From Jingyaoa shaoxingensis (GTDB lineage: Bacteria > Bacillota > Clostridia > Lachnospirales > Lachnospiraceae), in the NCBI RefSeq assembly GCF_014385005.1, contig NZ_JACRSZ010000003.1, positions 1-64,000 of the forward strand: a DNA stretch of 64,000 nt. Direction: 5' to 3'. This document shows, piece by piece, positions 1-8,792 of this stretch. A model generated the notes under the pieces. That model did no database searches. It saw only the letters and a program-made list of their open reading frames with translations, and was not told the origin of the DNA. Every line of letters begins with the position of its first letter. Position 1 is the stretch's first letter. Position numbers and translations under genes: made by a program.

Positions 1-1159
1 TTGTCGTACATTTTTTTGATTTATGCATGGATTTTAATCTGTGACAAGAAAATAAAAGAGAAGTTAGTATCGAAAAAAGATACCAACTTCTCATAATCTT
101 ACTTAACTTAATGCCATTGATGCTGTCTGCAAGACTCTTTAATGCTCTGTCACCGTAACTATGTCCATAGATATCATTGATAAATTTAAAGTCATCGATA
201 TCAAAGAGTGCAGCCACAAAATGTGTTTGTGGATTTTTGGAAATCATTTTTTCTGCAAATTCATCAAATCCATAGCGGTTATAAATATTTGTAAGAGAAT
301 CTGTGCGTGCAAGTATTTGATATATGTTCTTATGTTCTTTTGCTACTAACCATACTCTGGTAAGAACTGACAGAAGAAGGCTTATAGTAAGAAACATTCC
401 GCTGATGATTACGAGTAGTGTGTTATTTCTCCATCCAATTTTAGGAGTTACTTCAAGTTTCCAGTTTTCATTGCCTATTGTAAATGCATAGAAAACAGGA
501 TGATTTATTTGACCATCTGACTGATAAACCACTTTATAAGTATCACTCCAGGGAGTGTCTGTTTTTGAGATTTTATATTCGTATCCAAATTTTGAAAGTG
601 CATTGACTGCATCTGAAAAAATATCCGGAACACGCAGGATAGCAATCGTAAATCCCCAAAAATACTCTTGTCCGTTTTTATCTTTCAGGTATACTGGATT
701 GCGGACTGCAATTCCATATCTGCCCTGTTTTAATTCGAAAGGTCCCTGCGTAATGATTGTATGGTTATCTCTTGCATAACAGGAAATCTCTTTACGGTCT
801 TTATCATGGAGCAGATCAATCTTGCCTGCCTCATTTCCTTCAGCCGGATAAATATCTGTTACAACACCATTGGGAGCGAGCTGCATGCTTTCAATAGAAG
901 CAGACATAAGATTCCCAGCAATCGTGTCAAACTGATGGATTTCGCCATTTTCACTGATTAAGATCTGTTCCAAAGCATCCGTAATTTCAATTCCATTTGC
1001 AATTTCATTCTTTATGCGCTCACCATAGGTGTTTGCATTCAATTGTGCTGTTATGTGTCTCTGCTCTTTTTCGTGGGTGTCTGTTTTGTATACAATGAAA
1101 CTAACAAGGCATAAGCCCAGTAAAAAAACGATAAGAGGCACAAGTATTTTCTTCTTCAC
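1..1159 (-). pseudogene. CHASE-domain sensor with truncated GGDEF domain (broken diguanylate cyclase)
   Basis: The frame is open from a GTG at 1159 (preceded by GAGGT, 7-nt spacing) to the window edge, 386 codons with no stop. Residues 1-22 form an N-terminal membrane segment. A CHASE-like extracellular domain follows (GPFELKQGRYGIAVRNPVY, FWGFTIAILRVPDIFSDA), then a second membrane helix (LLVIISGMFLTISLLLSVL). The start of a GGDEF domain comes next: TDSLTNIYNRYGFDEF and FDIDDFKFINDIYGHSYGD. Similarity stops after SLADS near residue 346, before the GGDEF signature, and the frame then reads into a transcription terminator. The active-site loop and second half of the cyclase are gone, so it cannot make cyclic di-GMP. 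Sensor and cyclase roles come from the families; inactivation is inferred from the missing motif. A 3' deletion is the simplest explanation. Confidence 0.8.
45..93 (-). terminator. Rho-independent terminator of the truncated CHASE-GGDEF gene
   Basis: A 14-bp inverted repeat (GAGAAGTTGGTATC against GATACTAACTTCTC, one G-T wobble) flanks a T-rich loop. On the - strand it is followed by TTTTATTTTCTT. The T-tract lies only on the - side, so it ends leftward transcription from the sensor gene. The sensor reading frame passes straight through it without a stop codon. Confidence 0.8.
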
Positions 1160-1202
1160 TTGGTTTACCTCGTTTTATCCATGAAAATTTTTATGATAAA
1201 GC

Positions 1203-1211
1203 ATTATATCA
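1203..1211 (-). promoter_or_regulatory. Extended -10 promoter of the CHASE-GGDEF gene
   Basis: The - strand carries TGATATAAT, a perfect extended -10 element (TGn-TATAAT), about 44 bases upstream of the GTG start. No good -35 box is visible, which is acceptable for extended -10 promoters. Confidence 0.5.
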
Positions 1212-1307
1212 CAGAAGTTGAAAAACAGAATAAGTTTTCTGAAAAAAAACAATATTTTTTTAACAAAAGTTAGCAAGAATTCTCCTTCCGCTACAGGTGG
1301 GAGATGA

Positions 1308-1520
1308 ATTGCAGAAAAAATGATCTGTGAAGATGCCGGTAAAGGCTATTCTTCCATGTATCAGGATGTGAAACGATGCGTTCCTACCGAGATTGATGCC
1401 ATAAACGGGGCAATCGTAGAACAGGCTCGTCGATACAACGTACCGGTACCTTATAATACTCTGATTGTTGATCTGATTCATGCCATTGAAGAATCATATG
1501 AATATCGAAAACAGAGTTAA
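1308..1520 (+). pseudogene. panE: 3' remnant of 2-dehydropantoate 2-reductase
   Basis: About 70 codons match only the C-terminal end of the ketopantoate reductase family (PanE/ApbA). The tell-tale stretches are SSMYQDVKR, PTEIDAINGAIV and the trailing VPVPYNTLIVDLIHA. Similarity starts at IAEKM just after an in-frame TGA, and nothing upstream resembles the NADP-binding N-terminal domain. The full family protein is about 300 residues, so only the last quarter survives. It sits beside the broken sensor gene, which fits local decay. An open frame beginning ATG exists (66 codons), but no ribosome binding site precedes it. The family assignment is fairly secure; lack of function is inferred. Confidence 0.75.
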
Positions 1521-1641
1521 CTGCACAAATTCTGCAGAATGGATACAATTATTTTTAATAATTATAGAATTTTCTCCATATTTTGTGTTATTCTGTTTAT
1601 GTACAACTCTGATCTTTTATGATTAAATGATGTTGAAGAGA

Positions 1642-1669
1642 TTGGAATACATAAAACAATCCATATAAC
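1642..1669 (+). promoter_or_regulatory. Candidate sigma-A promoter of galE
   Basis: TTGGAA and TATAAC are separated by 16 bases, 45 bases before the galE start. The 193 bases between the panE remnant and galE also hold a perfect AT-only palindrome (AATTATTTTTAATAATT, 1547-1563) of unknown role. Both boxes deviate by one or two bases from consensus, so confidence is moderate. Confidence 0.4.
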
Positions 1670-1713
1670 ATCATTCATGTCTGAGATCACAGGAGAAAAA
1701 GGAGGAACCGATT

Positions 1714-2730
1714 ATGGCAATTTTGGTAACAGGCGGCGCAGGATACATTGGAAGCCACACCGTAGTAGAACTTCAGAACGCAGGTTATGATGTAGTAGTT
1801 GTAGATAATTTAAGTAACGCAAGCGAAAAAGCACTGGACAGAGTCAGCGCAATCACAGGCAAGCCAGTTACTTTTTATAAAGCAGATATTCTTGACAGAG
1901 AAGCACTGAACGAAGTATTTGATAAAGAAAAGATTGATTCCTGTATTCATTTTGCAGGACTGAAGGCAGTGGGAGAGTCCGTTGCAAAGCCTTGGGAATA
2001 TTATGAGAACAATATTGCAGGAACACTGACACTGGTAGATGTCATGAGACAGCACGGAGTAAAGAACATCATCTTTTCTTCCTCTGCAACTGTTTATGGT
2101 GATCCGGCCATCATCCCGATTACAGAGGAATGCCCAAAGGGACAGTGCACCAATCCTTATGGATGGACCAAGTCCATGCTGGAGCAGATCCTGACAGATA
2201 TTCAGAAGGCAGATCCGGAGTGGAACGTGGTATTACTGAGATATTTCAATCCAATCGGTGCTCACAAGAGCGGAACCATGGGAGAGAATCCTAACGGTAT
2301 CCCGAACAATCTGATGCCATACATTACACAGGTAGCAGTTGGTAAGTTAAAAGAACTGGGTGTATTCGGTAATGATTATGATACACCGGACGGAACCGGC
2401 GTCAGAGATTATATTCATGTAGTTGACTTGGCAAAAGGTCATGTAAAGGCATTGAAGAAGCTGGAAGGACATCAGGGACTGAATATCTACAATCTGGGAA
2501 CCGGAAAAGGCTATAGTGTTCTGGATATTGTCAAGAATTTCGAAGCTGCAACCGGTGTGAAGATCCCATATGTGATCAAAGCAAGAAGACCAGGTGATAT
2601 CGCTACCTGCTATTCCGATGCAACCAAAGCAGAAAAGGAACTTGGATGGAAAGCGGAGAACGGTATTCGTGAGATGTGCGAAGACAGCTGGAGATGGCAG
2701 TCCCAGAATCCGAACGGATACGAAGATTAA
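1714..2730 (+). CDS. galE: UDP-glucose 4-epimerase GalE
   Basis: Interconverts UDP-glucose and UDP-galactose using tightly bound NAD+. It serves galactose catabolism (Leloir pathway) and supply of galactose for surface polysaccharides; cytoplasmic. At 338 residues it has the family's normal length. The N-terminal Rossmann motif is GGAGYIGSH (residues 7-15). The catalytic SSSATVYG segment and the YxxxK pair in [11 protein letters not shown] are intact, and the C-terminal substrate region is complete. AAGGAGG lies just upstream of the ATG. It stands alone between a decayed region and a strong terminator, with no other Leloir genes adjacent, so it is probably a monocistronic housekeeping gene. 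Confidence 0.97.
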   Translation: MAILVTGGAGYIGSHTVVELQNAGYDVVVVDNLSNASEKALDRVSAITGKPVTFYKADILDREALNEVFDKEKIDSCIHFAGLKAVGESVAKPWEYYENNIAGTLTLVDVMRQHGVKNIIFSSSATVYGDPAIIPITEECPKGQCTNPYGWTKSMLEQILTDIQKADPEWNVVLLRYFNPIGAHKSGTMGENPNGIPNNLMPYITQVAVGKLKELGVFGNDYDTPDGTGVRDYIHVVDLAKGHVKALKKLEGHQGLNIYNLGTGKGYSVLDIVKNFEAATGVKIPYVIKARRPGDIATCYSDATKAEKELGWKAENGIREMCEDSWRWQSQNPNGYED

Positions 2731-2756
2731 AACTCGCATTATCATGAACTAAGGAT

Positions 2757-2849
2757 CACGTTCAAGAAAAAGGTACCACTTTTTGAATATTGGATATAAA
2801 TTTGATGTTTGAAAAGTGGTTCCATTTTTTGAACGTGTTTTTTCTTTTT
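2757..2849 (+). terminator. Terminator downstream of galE
   Basis: A long imperfect inverted repeat (CACGTTCAA...GGTACCACTTTTT paired with AAAAGTGGTTCC...TTGAACGTG) ends at 2836. It is followed by TTTTTTCTTTTTG on the + strand. It closes galE transcription. It lies between two convergent genes, so the stem could also end the AraC-family gene, though the T-tract is better on the + side. Confidence 0.8.
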
Positions 2850-2852
2850 GAA

Positions 2853-3707
2853 TCAAGTCAATTCTCGTTTACGAAACTGGGATGGGGAGCATCCAAACTG
2901 TTTTCGGAACAGACGGCTGAAATATAATGGATCATCATAACCCACCAGATCTGCGATCTCAGAAATATTATTATCCGTAGTTTCTAACATCACCCGGGCG
3001 TTCATCATCCGAACTGACTGAATGAACTGTGCAGGAGTGGTTCCGGTATAAGTCTTAAAGTTCTTAATAAATCCACCGGTATTAACATTATGTTCTGTAG
3101 CGTAAGTCTCTACACTGATCGGTTCACTGTAATGTTGACGGAAATATTCTACAGCCTCATCCATTTCCCGGAAGATCTGCATATTTTTTTTATGGGGTTT
3201 GACATACGACATACGATGGATACGGATCAGAAGTTCCATAAAATAGTGAACCAGCATTTCTTCATAATCTTCTTTGGTAAGCTGCAGTTCCTGTATAATG
3301 GATTGAAACAGATTCTTATATTCCATGGATGTTCCGGTATAAAAAATATGAGTATCAGCGCTGATACCATACCGATTTAAAATATTTTCTACATCATTTC
3401 CAGTAAAATGAATCCAACAAACTTCTGACTGATCCACTGCGTTATAATAATACATCTGTGGTTCTTTTGGACGATAAATAACCATATTTCCGGCTTCTAC
3501 CGTCTGTTCTCTGCCATTAATTGAAAAATATGCTTTTCCAGCAGCTACATAGAGAATCTGATAGTCCAGACGACCATTTGGGCGGTTGGTTGGACGCTTA
3601 TCCAAAGTATACAAACGATAAATTCCACAGCTTTCAATAAAAAGCGGATGTGTCTGATCATGAAAATCGATTTTTGATTGATTCCAGTAAGCTGAGTTGG
3701 TATACAT
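2853..3707 (-). CDS. AraC-family transcriptional regulator
   Basis: A 284-residue DNA-binding regulator. The N-terminal part (about residues 20-150) looks like an AraC-type cupin sensor domain, with a YAAGKAYFSINGREQTVEAG stretch typical of the small-molecule pocket. The C-terminal ~100 residues hold the two helix-turn-helix motifs: SVETYATEHNVNTGGFIKNFK and the family signature ISEIADLVGYDDPLYFSRLFRK. Such proteins usually control sugar-utilisation genes in response to a carbohydrate. AAGGAG precedes the ATG and the gene has a good promoter. It is convergent with galE and divergent from the K+ uptake operon, so its target cannot be told from position. Confidence 0.92.
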   Translation of the reverse strand: MYTNSAYWNQSKIDFHDQTHPLFIESCGIYRLYTLDKRPTNRPNGRLDYQILYVAAGKAYFSINGREQTVEAGNMVIYRPKEPQMYYYNAVDQSEVCWIHFTGNDVENILNRYGISADTHIFYTGTSMEYKNLFQSIIQELQLTKEDYEEMLVHYFMELLIRIHRMSYVKPHKKNMQIFREMDEAVEYFRQHYSEPISVETYATEHNVNTGGFIKNFKTYTGTTPAQFIQSVRMMNARVMLETTDNNISEIADLVGYDDPLYFSRLFRKQFGCSPSQFRKRELT

Positions 3708-3743
3708 GAAGCTTAAATCTCCTTATTAAATCTATCTTTCAAA

Positions 3744-3772
3744 ATCATATCATTTTGAAAAAGAATTGTAAA
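3744..3772 (-). promoter_or_regulatory. Sigma-A promoter of the AraC-family gene
   Basis: On the - strand TTTACA and TATGAT are separated by exactly 17 bases, 37 bases upstream of the start codon. Confidence 0.6.
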
Positions 3773-3791
3773 TGATGAACCCATTTGATGT

Positions 3792-3820
3792 TTGTCATTT
3801 ATTACCAGATGCAGTATAAT
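3792..3820 (+). promoter_or_regulatory. Sigma-A promoter of the K+ uptake operon
   Basis: TTGTCA (3792-3797) and a perfect TATAAT (3815-3820) have 17-base spacing. Transcription would start near 3827, giving a leader of about 158 bases before ktrB. It lies back to back with the AraC-family promoter. A second TATAAT at 3941-3946 has only a poorly spaced TTACAC (20 bases) upstream and is a weaker candidate. Confidence 0.65.
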
Positions 3821-3826
3821 AAAAAC

Positions 3827-3984
3827 AACTGAGAGATGGAAACTGCATTTCCATTTCGGAGACTTGGGAATAGCTGCCTGTCTTTATAAAATCTTAATAC
3901 AAAATCAGAAAATCTTACACTATTTTAGAATGAGTCCTTATATAATGAACAACGAACATATTTTGAAAGGGGCGTAAGCATATT
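3827..3984 (+). promoter_or_regulatory. Long 5' leader of the K+ uptake operon
   Basis: About 158 bases separate the predicted start site from the ktrB ATG. A small perfect hairpin (ATGGAAA-CTGCA-TTTCCAT, near 3836-3854) sits at the 5' end and the rest is AT-rich. K+ transporter leaders in Firmicutes often carry c-di-AMP riboswitches, but the hallmarks of that motif were not recognised here. A regulatory role is suggested only by length and position. Confidence 0.3.
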
Positions 3985-5322
3985 ATGTCGGAGAATATGC
4001 ATAGAAGAAGGCATCTGACCACATTTCAGGTAATTATTCTTGGATTTGCAGGTGTAATTTTGCTTGGTTCAGCCATATTGATGCTTCCTGTTTCATCTAC
4101 GAAAGGAAGCGTTACTTCTTTTCACGATGCACTTTTTACAGCAACATCTGCCGTGTGTGTGACTGGACTGGCAGTACGCGATACAGGCAGTTACTGGTCT
4201 GCTTTTGGACAGACTGTGATTCTTATTTTGATTCAGGTAGGAGGTCTGGGTGTTGTCACGGTTGCTTCTGCAGTAACAATTCTGTCCGGGAAAAAAATCT
4301 CGCTGATGCAGCGCAGCACCATGCAGGACGCCATTTCAGCACCTCAGGTAGGTGGAATTGTCCGATTGACCAGATTTATACTAAAAGGGACATTTTTGAT
4401 CGAGCTATGTGGGGCATTCTTATTGCTGCCAGTATTTTGTCATGACTATGGTGCAAAAGGAATCTGGATGTCTGTTTTTCATTCGATATCAGCATTCTGT
4501 AATGCCGGATTTGATATTTTAGGTACATCAGAAAACACCTTTCCTTCCCTTACCGGATATACAGGAAACATAATGGTAAATGTGGTGATTATGTTTTTGA
4601 TTATCATTGGAGGAATTGGGTTCCTTACCTGGGAGGATATCTGTACAAACAGAGGAAAACTGAAACGTTATCGGATGCAGAGTAAGGTTATTTTTGCGAC
4701 AACATTGATATTCATTGTACTGCCAGCTATCTTTTTCTTTTTTTCCGATTTTCAGGAACTGTCCGCAGGAAGGCGTTTTCTCGCTTCTCTTTTTCAGGCA
4801 ATAACGCCAAGAACTGCCGGATTTAATACAGAAAATCTTTCTAATATGACAGAGGTATCAAAGGCAGTTATGATTTTGCTTATGCTGGTCGGAGGATCTC
4901 CTGGCTCGACCGCTGGAGGTATGAAAACAACCACTTTTGCAGTTCTCATTTTGAATGCAGCTGCTACTTTCCGCAGTCGGGAAGAGGTAAGTGTATTTGG
5001 TCGCAGAATAAACAACACTGTCATAAAAAATGCGGCAACGATTGGTATGATGTATCTGGTACTGTTTCTGTGCGGAGGGTTCATCATCAGTGTACAAAAT
5101 GGAATTCCTCTTTTGGATAGTCTTTTTGAAGCTGCCTCTGCGGTAGGAACAGTAGGACTTACACTGGGGGTGACACCGGAGCTGCATCTTGCATCCAGAT
5201 ATGTGCTGATTATATTGATGTATCTGGGGCGGGTCGGAGGATTGACACTGATCTATGCAGTATTATCAAAAAAGAATGCAGGAAATGCAAAATTACCTTT
5301 AGAGAAAATAACAGTTGGATAA
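3985..5322 (+). CDS. ktrB: KtrB/TrkH-family potassium uptake channel subunit
   Basis: Membrane-embedded K+ translocating subunit of a Ktr/Trk system, 445 residues, matching the length of Bacillus KtrB. It is strongly hydrophobic throughout, with the family's repeated membrane-pore-membrane units. The first pore loop is TATSAVCVTGLAVRDTGSYW. Others are SISAFCNAGFDILG and the family hallmark GGSPGSTAGGMKTTTF, and the last is AASAVGTVGLTLG. It needs the cytosolic gating ring encoded by the next gene, 12 bases downstream. The start was chosen for AAAGGGG upstream. Located in the cytoplasmic membrane; transport is probably Na+ or H+ coupled, as known for the family. Confidence 0.93.
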   Translation: MSENMHRRRHLTTFQVIILGFAGVILLGSAILMLPVSSTKGSVTSFHDALFTATSAVCVTGLAVRDTGSYWSAFGQTVILILIQVGGLGVVTVASAVTILSGKKISLMQRSTMQDAISAPQVGGIVRLTRFILKGTFLIELCGAFLLLPVFCHDYGAKGIWMSVFHSISAFCNAGFDILGTSENTFPSLTGYTGNIMVNVVIMFLIIIGGIGFLTWEDICTNRGKLKRYRMQSKVIFATTLIFIVLPAIFFFFSDFQELSAGRRFLASLFQAITPRTAGFNTENLSNMTEVSKAVMILLMLVGGSPGSTAGGMKTTTFAVLILNAAATFRSREEVSVFGRRINNTVIKNAATIGMMYLVLFLCGGFIISVQNGIPLLDSLFEAASAVGTVGLTLGVTPELHLASRYVLIILMYLGRVGGLTLIYAVLSKKNAGNAKLPLEKITVG

Positions 5323-5334
5323 AATGGAGATGAA

Positions 5335-5988
5335 ATGTATATGAAAAATATATTATTAATTGGGCTGGGACGTTTCGGAAAACATGTTGCCCTGCAGCTG
5401 AATCAACTGGGACATGAAGTGATGGCGGTGGATGCCAATGAAGAGCGAGTAAATAAAGTACTTCCTTTTGTGACAAATGCGCAGATCGGAGACAGCACGG
5501 ACGCTGAATTTTTAAAATCCCTTGGTATTGGCAATTATGATATTTGCTTCGTGGCTATTGGAGGAGATTTTCAGAATTCCCTGGAAACTACTTCACTTTT
5601 AAAAGAGCTTGGGGCCAAACTGGTTATATCTCGTGCAGAACGGGATGTACAGGAAAAGTTTCTTTTGCGCAACGGAGCAGATAAGGTTGTGTATCCGGAA
5701 AAACAAGTAGCAAAATGGGCTTCGATCCGTTATACAGACGATCATATTCTGGACTATATGGAAGTCGATGCATCCCATGCTATTTTCGAAGTAGAGGTGC
5801 CTGAAGAATGGATTGGAAAAACAGTGGGCGAACTTGATATTCGCAAAAGACACAATATTAATATTCTTGCAGTAAAAAAAGATGGTGAAATCAGTATTAC
5901 CATATCTGCAGACACTCTTCTTACAGAAAATGTAACGTTGCTGGTTTTGGGAGAGTATAAGGAAATTCGGAAATGTTTTCATATCTGA
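5335..5988 (+). CDS. ktrA: KtrA/TrkA-family K+ channel gating subunit (RCK domains)
   Basis: Cytosolic regulatory ring protein that binds nucleotide and opens or closes the KtrB pore. The 217 residues comprise an RCK_N Rossmann domain with GLGRFGKHVA near residue 10 and an acidic residue after the second strand (VDANEERV). A C-terminal RCK_C domain follows (about residues 135-217), the part that binds c-di-AMP in several Firmicutes. A methionine two codons in (ATGTATATG) could also be the start. It is translated directly after ktrB and 16 bases before the sensor kinase gene, so all four genes of the locus are probably one transcript. Confidence 0.93.
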   Translation: MYMKNILLIGLGRFGKHVALQLNQLGHEVMAVDANEERVNKVLPFVTNAQIGDSTDAEFLKSLGIGNYDICFVAIGGDFQNSLETTSLLKELGAKLVISRAERDVQEKFLLRNGADKVVYPEKQVAKWASIRYTDDHILDYMEVDASHAIFEVEVPEEWIGKTVGELDIRKRHNINILAVKKDGEISITISADTLLTENVTLLVLGEYKEIRKCFHI

Positions 5989-6004
5989 GAAAAAGGGGTG
6001 AAAT

Positions 6005-8005
6005 ATGAATCATCACATATCAGGTGAAAAAAAACAGGAGACAGAAGAGCATATTCTTGTCTGTCTGTCAGCGTCTCCATCCAATGAAAAAATCATCGAT
6101 ACCGCGGCTAAGATGGCTCATGGGCTTCAGGCACGTTTTACAGCACTTTATGTACAGAATGGAGTCAGACAGGAAAAGGCCGATCAGGAGAGACTGGAGG
6201 AGCATATCCGTTTTGCTGAAAAGATGGGGGCTGAGATTGTAATGACACACGGAGAAAACGTGCCGGTGCAGATTGCAGAATATGCACAATTATCCGGTGT
6301 AACCACAATAGTGATCGGGCAGAGCAATGCCAGGAAGAATCACGTTTTCAGCAGACAGACTTTGACAGAAAAATTGATATCTTTGATACCGGATATTGAC
6401 ATTCATATTATTCCGGATACTTTCAGAGATGGAAATTATCACAAACTTCATCTTGCTCTGTATACAGAAAAGCCTTCAGTAAAAGATATTTTGTTAACCA
6501 TATCTATCTTTGCAATCTGTACCATGATTAGCCTGGTATTTCAAAAGCATCACTTTACTGATACGAATATTGTGACAATCTATATTCTTGGTGTATTACT
6601 CACTTCTATTCTGACAAATGGATATCTCTGCAGTATTGCGGGATCTTTTTTAAGTGTCGTGTTGTTTTGCTTTTTTCTTACGGAACCCAGAATGTCTTTT
6701 CAGACTTATGCTGTAGGATACCCTGTGACATTTCTGATAATGCTGATCTCTTCGGTACTTACCGGAACACTGGCAGCAAAATTAAAAAATCATGCAAGGC
6801 TTTCGGCACAGCTGGCCTTTCGTGCACAGATTCTATTTGACACAGATCAGATGCTGCAAAAGACAAAAAGCAGCAATGAGATCTTAAGTGTAACCTGTAC
6901 TCAGCTGGTACGTCTTCTGAATCGCAGTATTGTGGCCTATGTATCAGAAAATGAAGCGTTATCCTGTGGAACAGTATTTCACAGCCAGAAACAGGATGAG
7001 AAGGAAGAAAAATCAAAATCGGAAGAACAGCTTCTGGTACCATCAGAAGAAAATGTTGCCAAATGGGTATATGAAAATCAACAGCGGGCTGGAGCAACCA
7101 CCCATCATTTCCGTAATGCCAGATGCCTGTATCTGGCTATTCGTATTGGAGATCACGTATATGGGGTAGTTGGAATTCCCGTACAGAACCATCCACTGGA
7201 TTCCTTTGAATATAGTGTGTTGCTTTCCGTGATAAGTGAATGTGCACTTGCCATGGAAAACTCCAAGAATGCCATGGAAAAAGAAAAAAATGCAGTATTG
7301 GCGAAAAATGAACAGCTTCGCGCAGATCTGTTGCGTGCAATATCTCATGATCTGCGTACCCCTCTTTGTTCGATATCCGGAAATGCAGATATGCTTCTGA
7401 ACAGTGGAAACGGACTGGATGATGCCACAAAGCAGCAGATTTATACGGACATTTATGAGGATGCAGAATGGCTGACCGGTGTGGTGGAAAACCTGTTATC
7501 TGTTACCAGACTGAATGATGGACGTCTCAAGTTCAAATTCACAGATCAGATTCTGGATGAGGTCATTACAGAGTCTCTGCGACATATCAGTCGAAAACAC
7601 GAAGAATATCAGATTCTGACGGAATGCGATGAACTGCTTTTGGTACGTATGGATGTACGGCTGATTATTCAGGTGTTGGTGAATCTGATCGACAATGCCA
7701 TAAAGTACACGCCGCCAGGTTCTGTGATCTGCATTCGTGGAAAAAAGAAAAATGGAAAAGCAGAGGTTTGCGTAACGGATAACGGAGCCGGAATTTCTGA
7801 AGAAATGAAACCTCATATATTTGAGATGTTTTATACCGGAAAAAATACGATTGCAGACAGTAAGCGAAGCCTGGGTCTGGGCCTGGCACTTTGCAAATCG
7901 ATTATTGAAGCACATGACGGCAGTCTGACGCTTACAGATAATCAGCCACATGGATGTATCTTTACTTTTACATTACAGCTCAGTGAGGTGATATTACATG
8001 AATAA
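6005..8005 (+). CDS. kdpD: KdpD-like sensor histidine kinase lacking the N-terminal KdpD domain
   Basis: Membrane histidine kinase of 666 residues; full KdpD is about 900. It begins directly with the universal-stress-protein-like domain (residues ~15-140). Four closely spaced membrane helices of the DUF4118 type follow (~160-260), then a GAF-like region (~290-425). HisKA comes next with the phospho-acceptor in AISHDLRTPLCS (His448), then HATPase with NLIDNAIKYTPPG, DNGAGIS and GLGLALCKSI. The ~220-residue N-terminal KdpD sensor domain with its Walker-type ATP site is absent. Its gene overlaps the response regulator gene by 8 bases. Position after ktrBA suggests it senses K+ or turgor and controls this operon, which is an inference; no kdpFABC is nearby. 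Confidence 0.9.
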   Translation: MNHHISGEKKQETEEHILVCLSASPSNEKIIDTAAKMAHGLQARFTALYVQNGVRQEKADQERLEEHIRFAEKMGAEIVMTHGENVPVQIAEYAQLSGVTTIVIGQSNARKNHVFSRQTLTEKLISLIPDIDIHIIPDTFRDGNYHKLHLALYTEKPSVKDILLTISIFAICTMISLVFQKHHFTDTNIVTIYILGVLLTSILTNGYLCSIAGSFLSVVLFCFFLTEPRMSFQTYAVGYPVTFLIMLISSVLTGTLAAKLKNHARLSAQLAFRAQILFDTDQMLQKTKSSNEILSVTCTQLVRLLNRSIVAYVSENEALSCGTVFHSQKQDEKEEKSKSEEQLLVPSEENVAKWVYENQQRAGATTHHFRNARCLYLAIRIGDHVYGVVGIPVQNHPLDSFEYSVLLSVISECALAMENSKNAMEKEKNAVLAKNEQLRADLLRAISHDLRTPLCSISGNADMLLNSGNGLDDATKQQIYTDIYEDAEWLTGVVENLLSVTRLNDGRLKFKFTDQILDEVITESLRHISRKHEEYQILTECDELLLVRMDVRLIIQVLVNLIDNAIKYTPPGSVICIRGKKKNGKAEVCVTDNGAGISEEMKPHIFEMFYTGKNTIADSKRSLGLGLALCKSIIEAHDGSLTLTDNQPHGCIFTFTLQLSEVILHE

Positions 8006-8702
8006 AACAACCATACTGGTTGTGGAAGATGACCGTCCTATCCGCAACCTGATCATCACAACCTTAAAAACCCATGATTATAAGTATCTGGCAGCAGAAA
8101 ATGGAGCTGCTGCATTATTGGAAGCCTCCTCTCATAATCCTGATATTGTACTTCTGGATCTTGGCTTGCCGGATATGGAAGGAGTAGAAATCATAAAAAA
8201 GATTCGCACCTGGTCAAATATGCCGATTATTGTCATCAGTGCAAGAAGTGAGGACACAGACAAGATCGAAGCGCTGGATGCAGGAGCGGACGATTATATT
8301 ACCAAACCATTTTCTGTAGAAGAACTGCTGGCGCGTATTCGGGTGACACAGCGTCGTCTTTCCATCATTCAGGCCGGTGACAGCCAGGAAACATCTCTGT
8401 TTCAGAATGGGAATCTGAAAATCGATTATACTGCTGGTTGTACCTATCTGAAAGACACGGAGCTGCATCTGACACCAATTGAATATAAGCTACTGTGTCT
8501 GTTATCGCATAATCTGGGAAAAGTACTGACACATACCTATATCACTCAGCAGATCTGGGGGAGGACGTCCGAAAATGATGTTGCATCCCTGAGAGTCTTT
8601 ATGGCAACGCTGCGAAAAAAGCTGCAGCCGGATAAAAATGGGGTACAGTATATACAGACTCATATCGGTATCGGATATCGTATGTTGCGGATTGAAAACT
8701 GA
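7998..8702 (+). CDS. kdpE: KdpE-family response regulator
   Basis: Two-domain OmpR/PhoB-type regulator of 234 residues. The receiver domain (1-120) has the acidic pocket EDD at 10-12, phospho-acceptor Asp54 (DIVLLDLGLPD), and the conserved Thr/Lys region (VISARSED, ITKPFS). The C-terminal winged helix (about 130-234) carries LTPIEYKLLCLLSHNLGKVL and RVFMATLRKKL. It is the cognate partner of the upstream kinase, given the 8-base overlap and a GAGGTGA ribosome site inside the kinase gene. It likely activates transcription of K+ uptake genes, by family analogy. Confidence 0.93.
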   Translation: MNKTTILVVEDDRPIRNLIITTLKTHDYKYLAAENGAAALLEASSHNPDIVLLDLGLPDMEGVEIIKKIRTWSNMPIIVISARSEDTDKIEALDAGADDYITKPFSVEELLARIRVTQRRLSIIQAGDSQETSLFQNGNLKIDYTAGCTYLKDTELHLTPIEYKLLCLLSHNLGKVLTHTYITQQIWGRTSENDVASLRVFMATLRKKLQPDKNGVQYIQTHIGIGYRMLRIEN

Positions 8703-8714
8703 AATATATTGAAT

Positions 8715-8775
8715 GATTGTGAGGACTGTTGTTCCATAGAAGTATCTGTGTCTATGGAGAACAGTCCTTTCAATC
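8715..8775 (+). terminator. Long hairpin after kdpE (probable terminator)
   Basis: A stem of about 21 pairs with two small mismatches (GATTG..AGGACTGTT..CCATAG against CTATGG..AACAGTCCT..CAATC) starts 13 bases after the kdpE stop. Only a loose T-rich stretch follows, so termination may be partial. It separates the K+ locus from the ECF sigma operon. Confidence 0.5.
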
Positions 8776-8792
8776 ATGTTATAAAATATTTT

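Noticed and set aside
161..349. Plus-strand frame of 62 codons
   Set aside because: It lies opposite the CHASE-GGDEF gene, has no ribosome site and no family resemblance; the - strand frame is clearly coding.
3792..3977. Plus-strand frame of 61 codons before ktrB
   Set aside because: It begins inside the -35 box of the ktrB promoter, lacks a ribosome site and has no recognisable domain. It is leader sequence.
3827..3984. c-di-AMP (ydaO-type) riboswitch in the ktrB leader
   Set aside because: Length and position fit, but the conserved core could not be recognised by eye; only the leader itself is reported.
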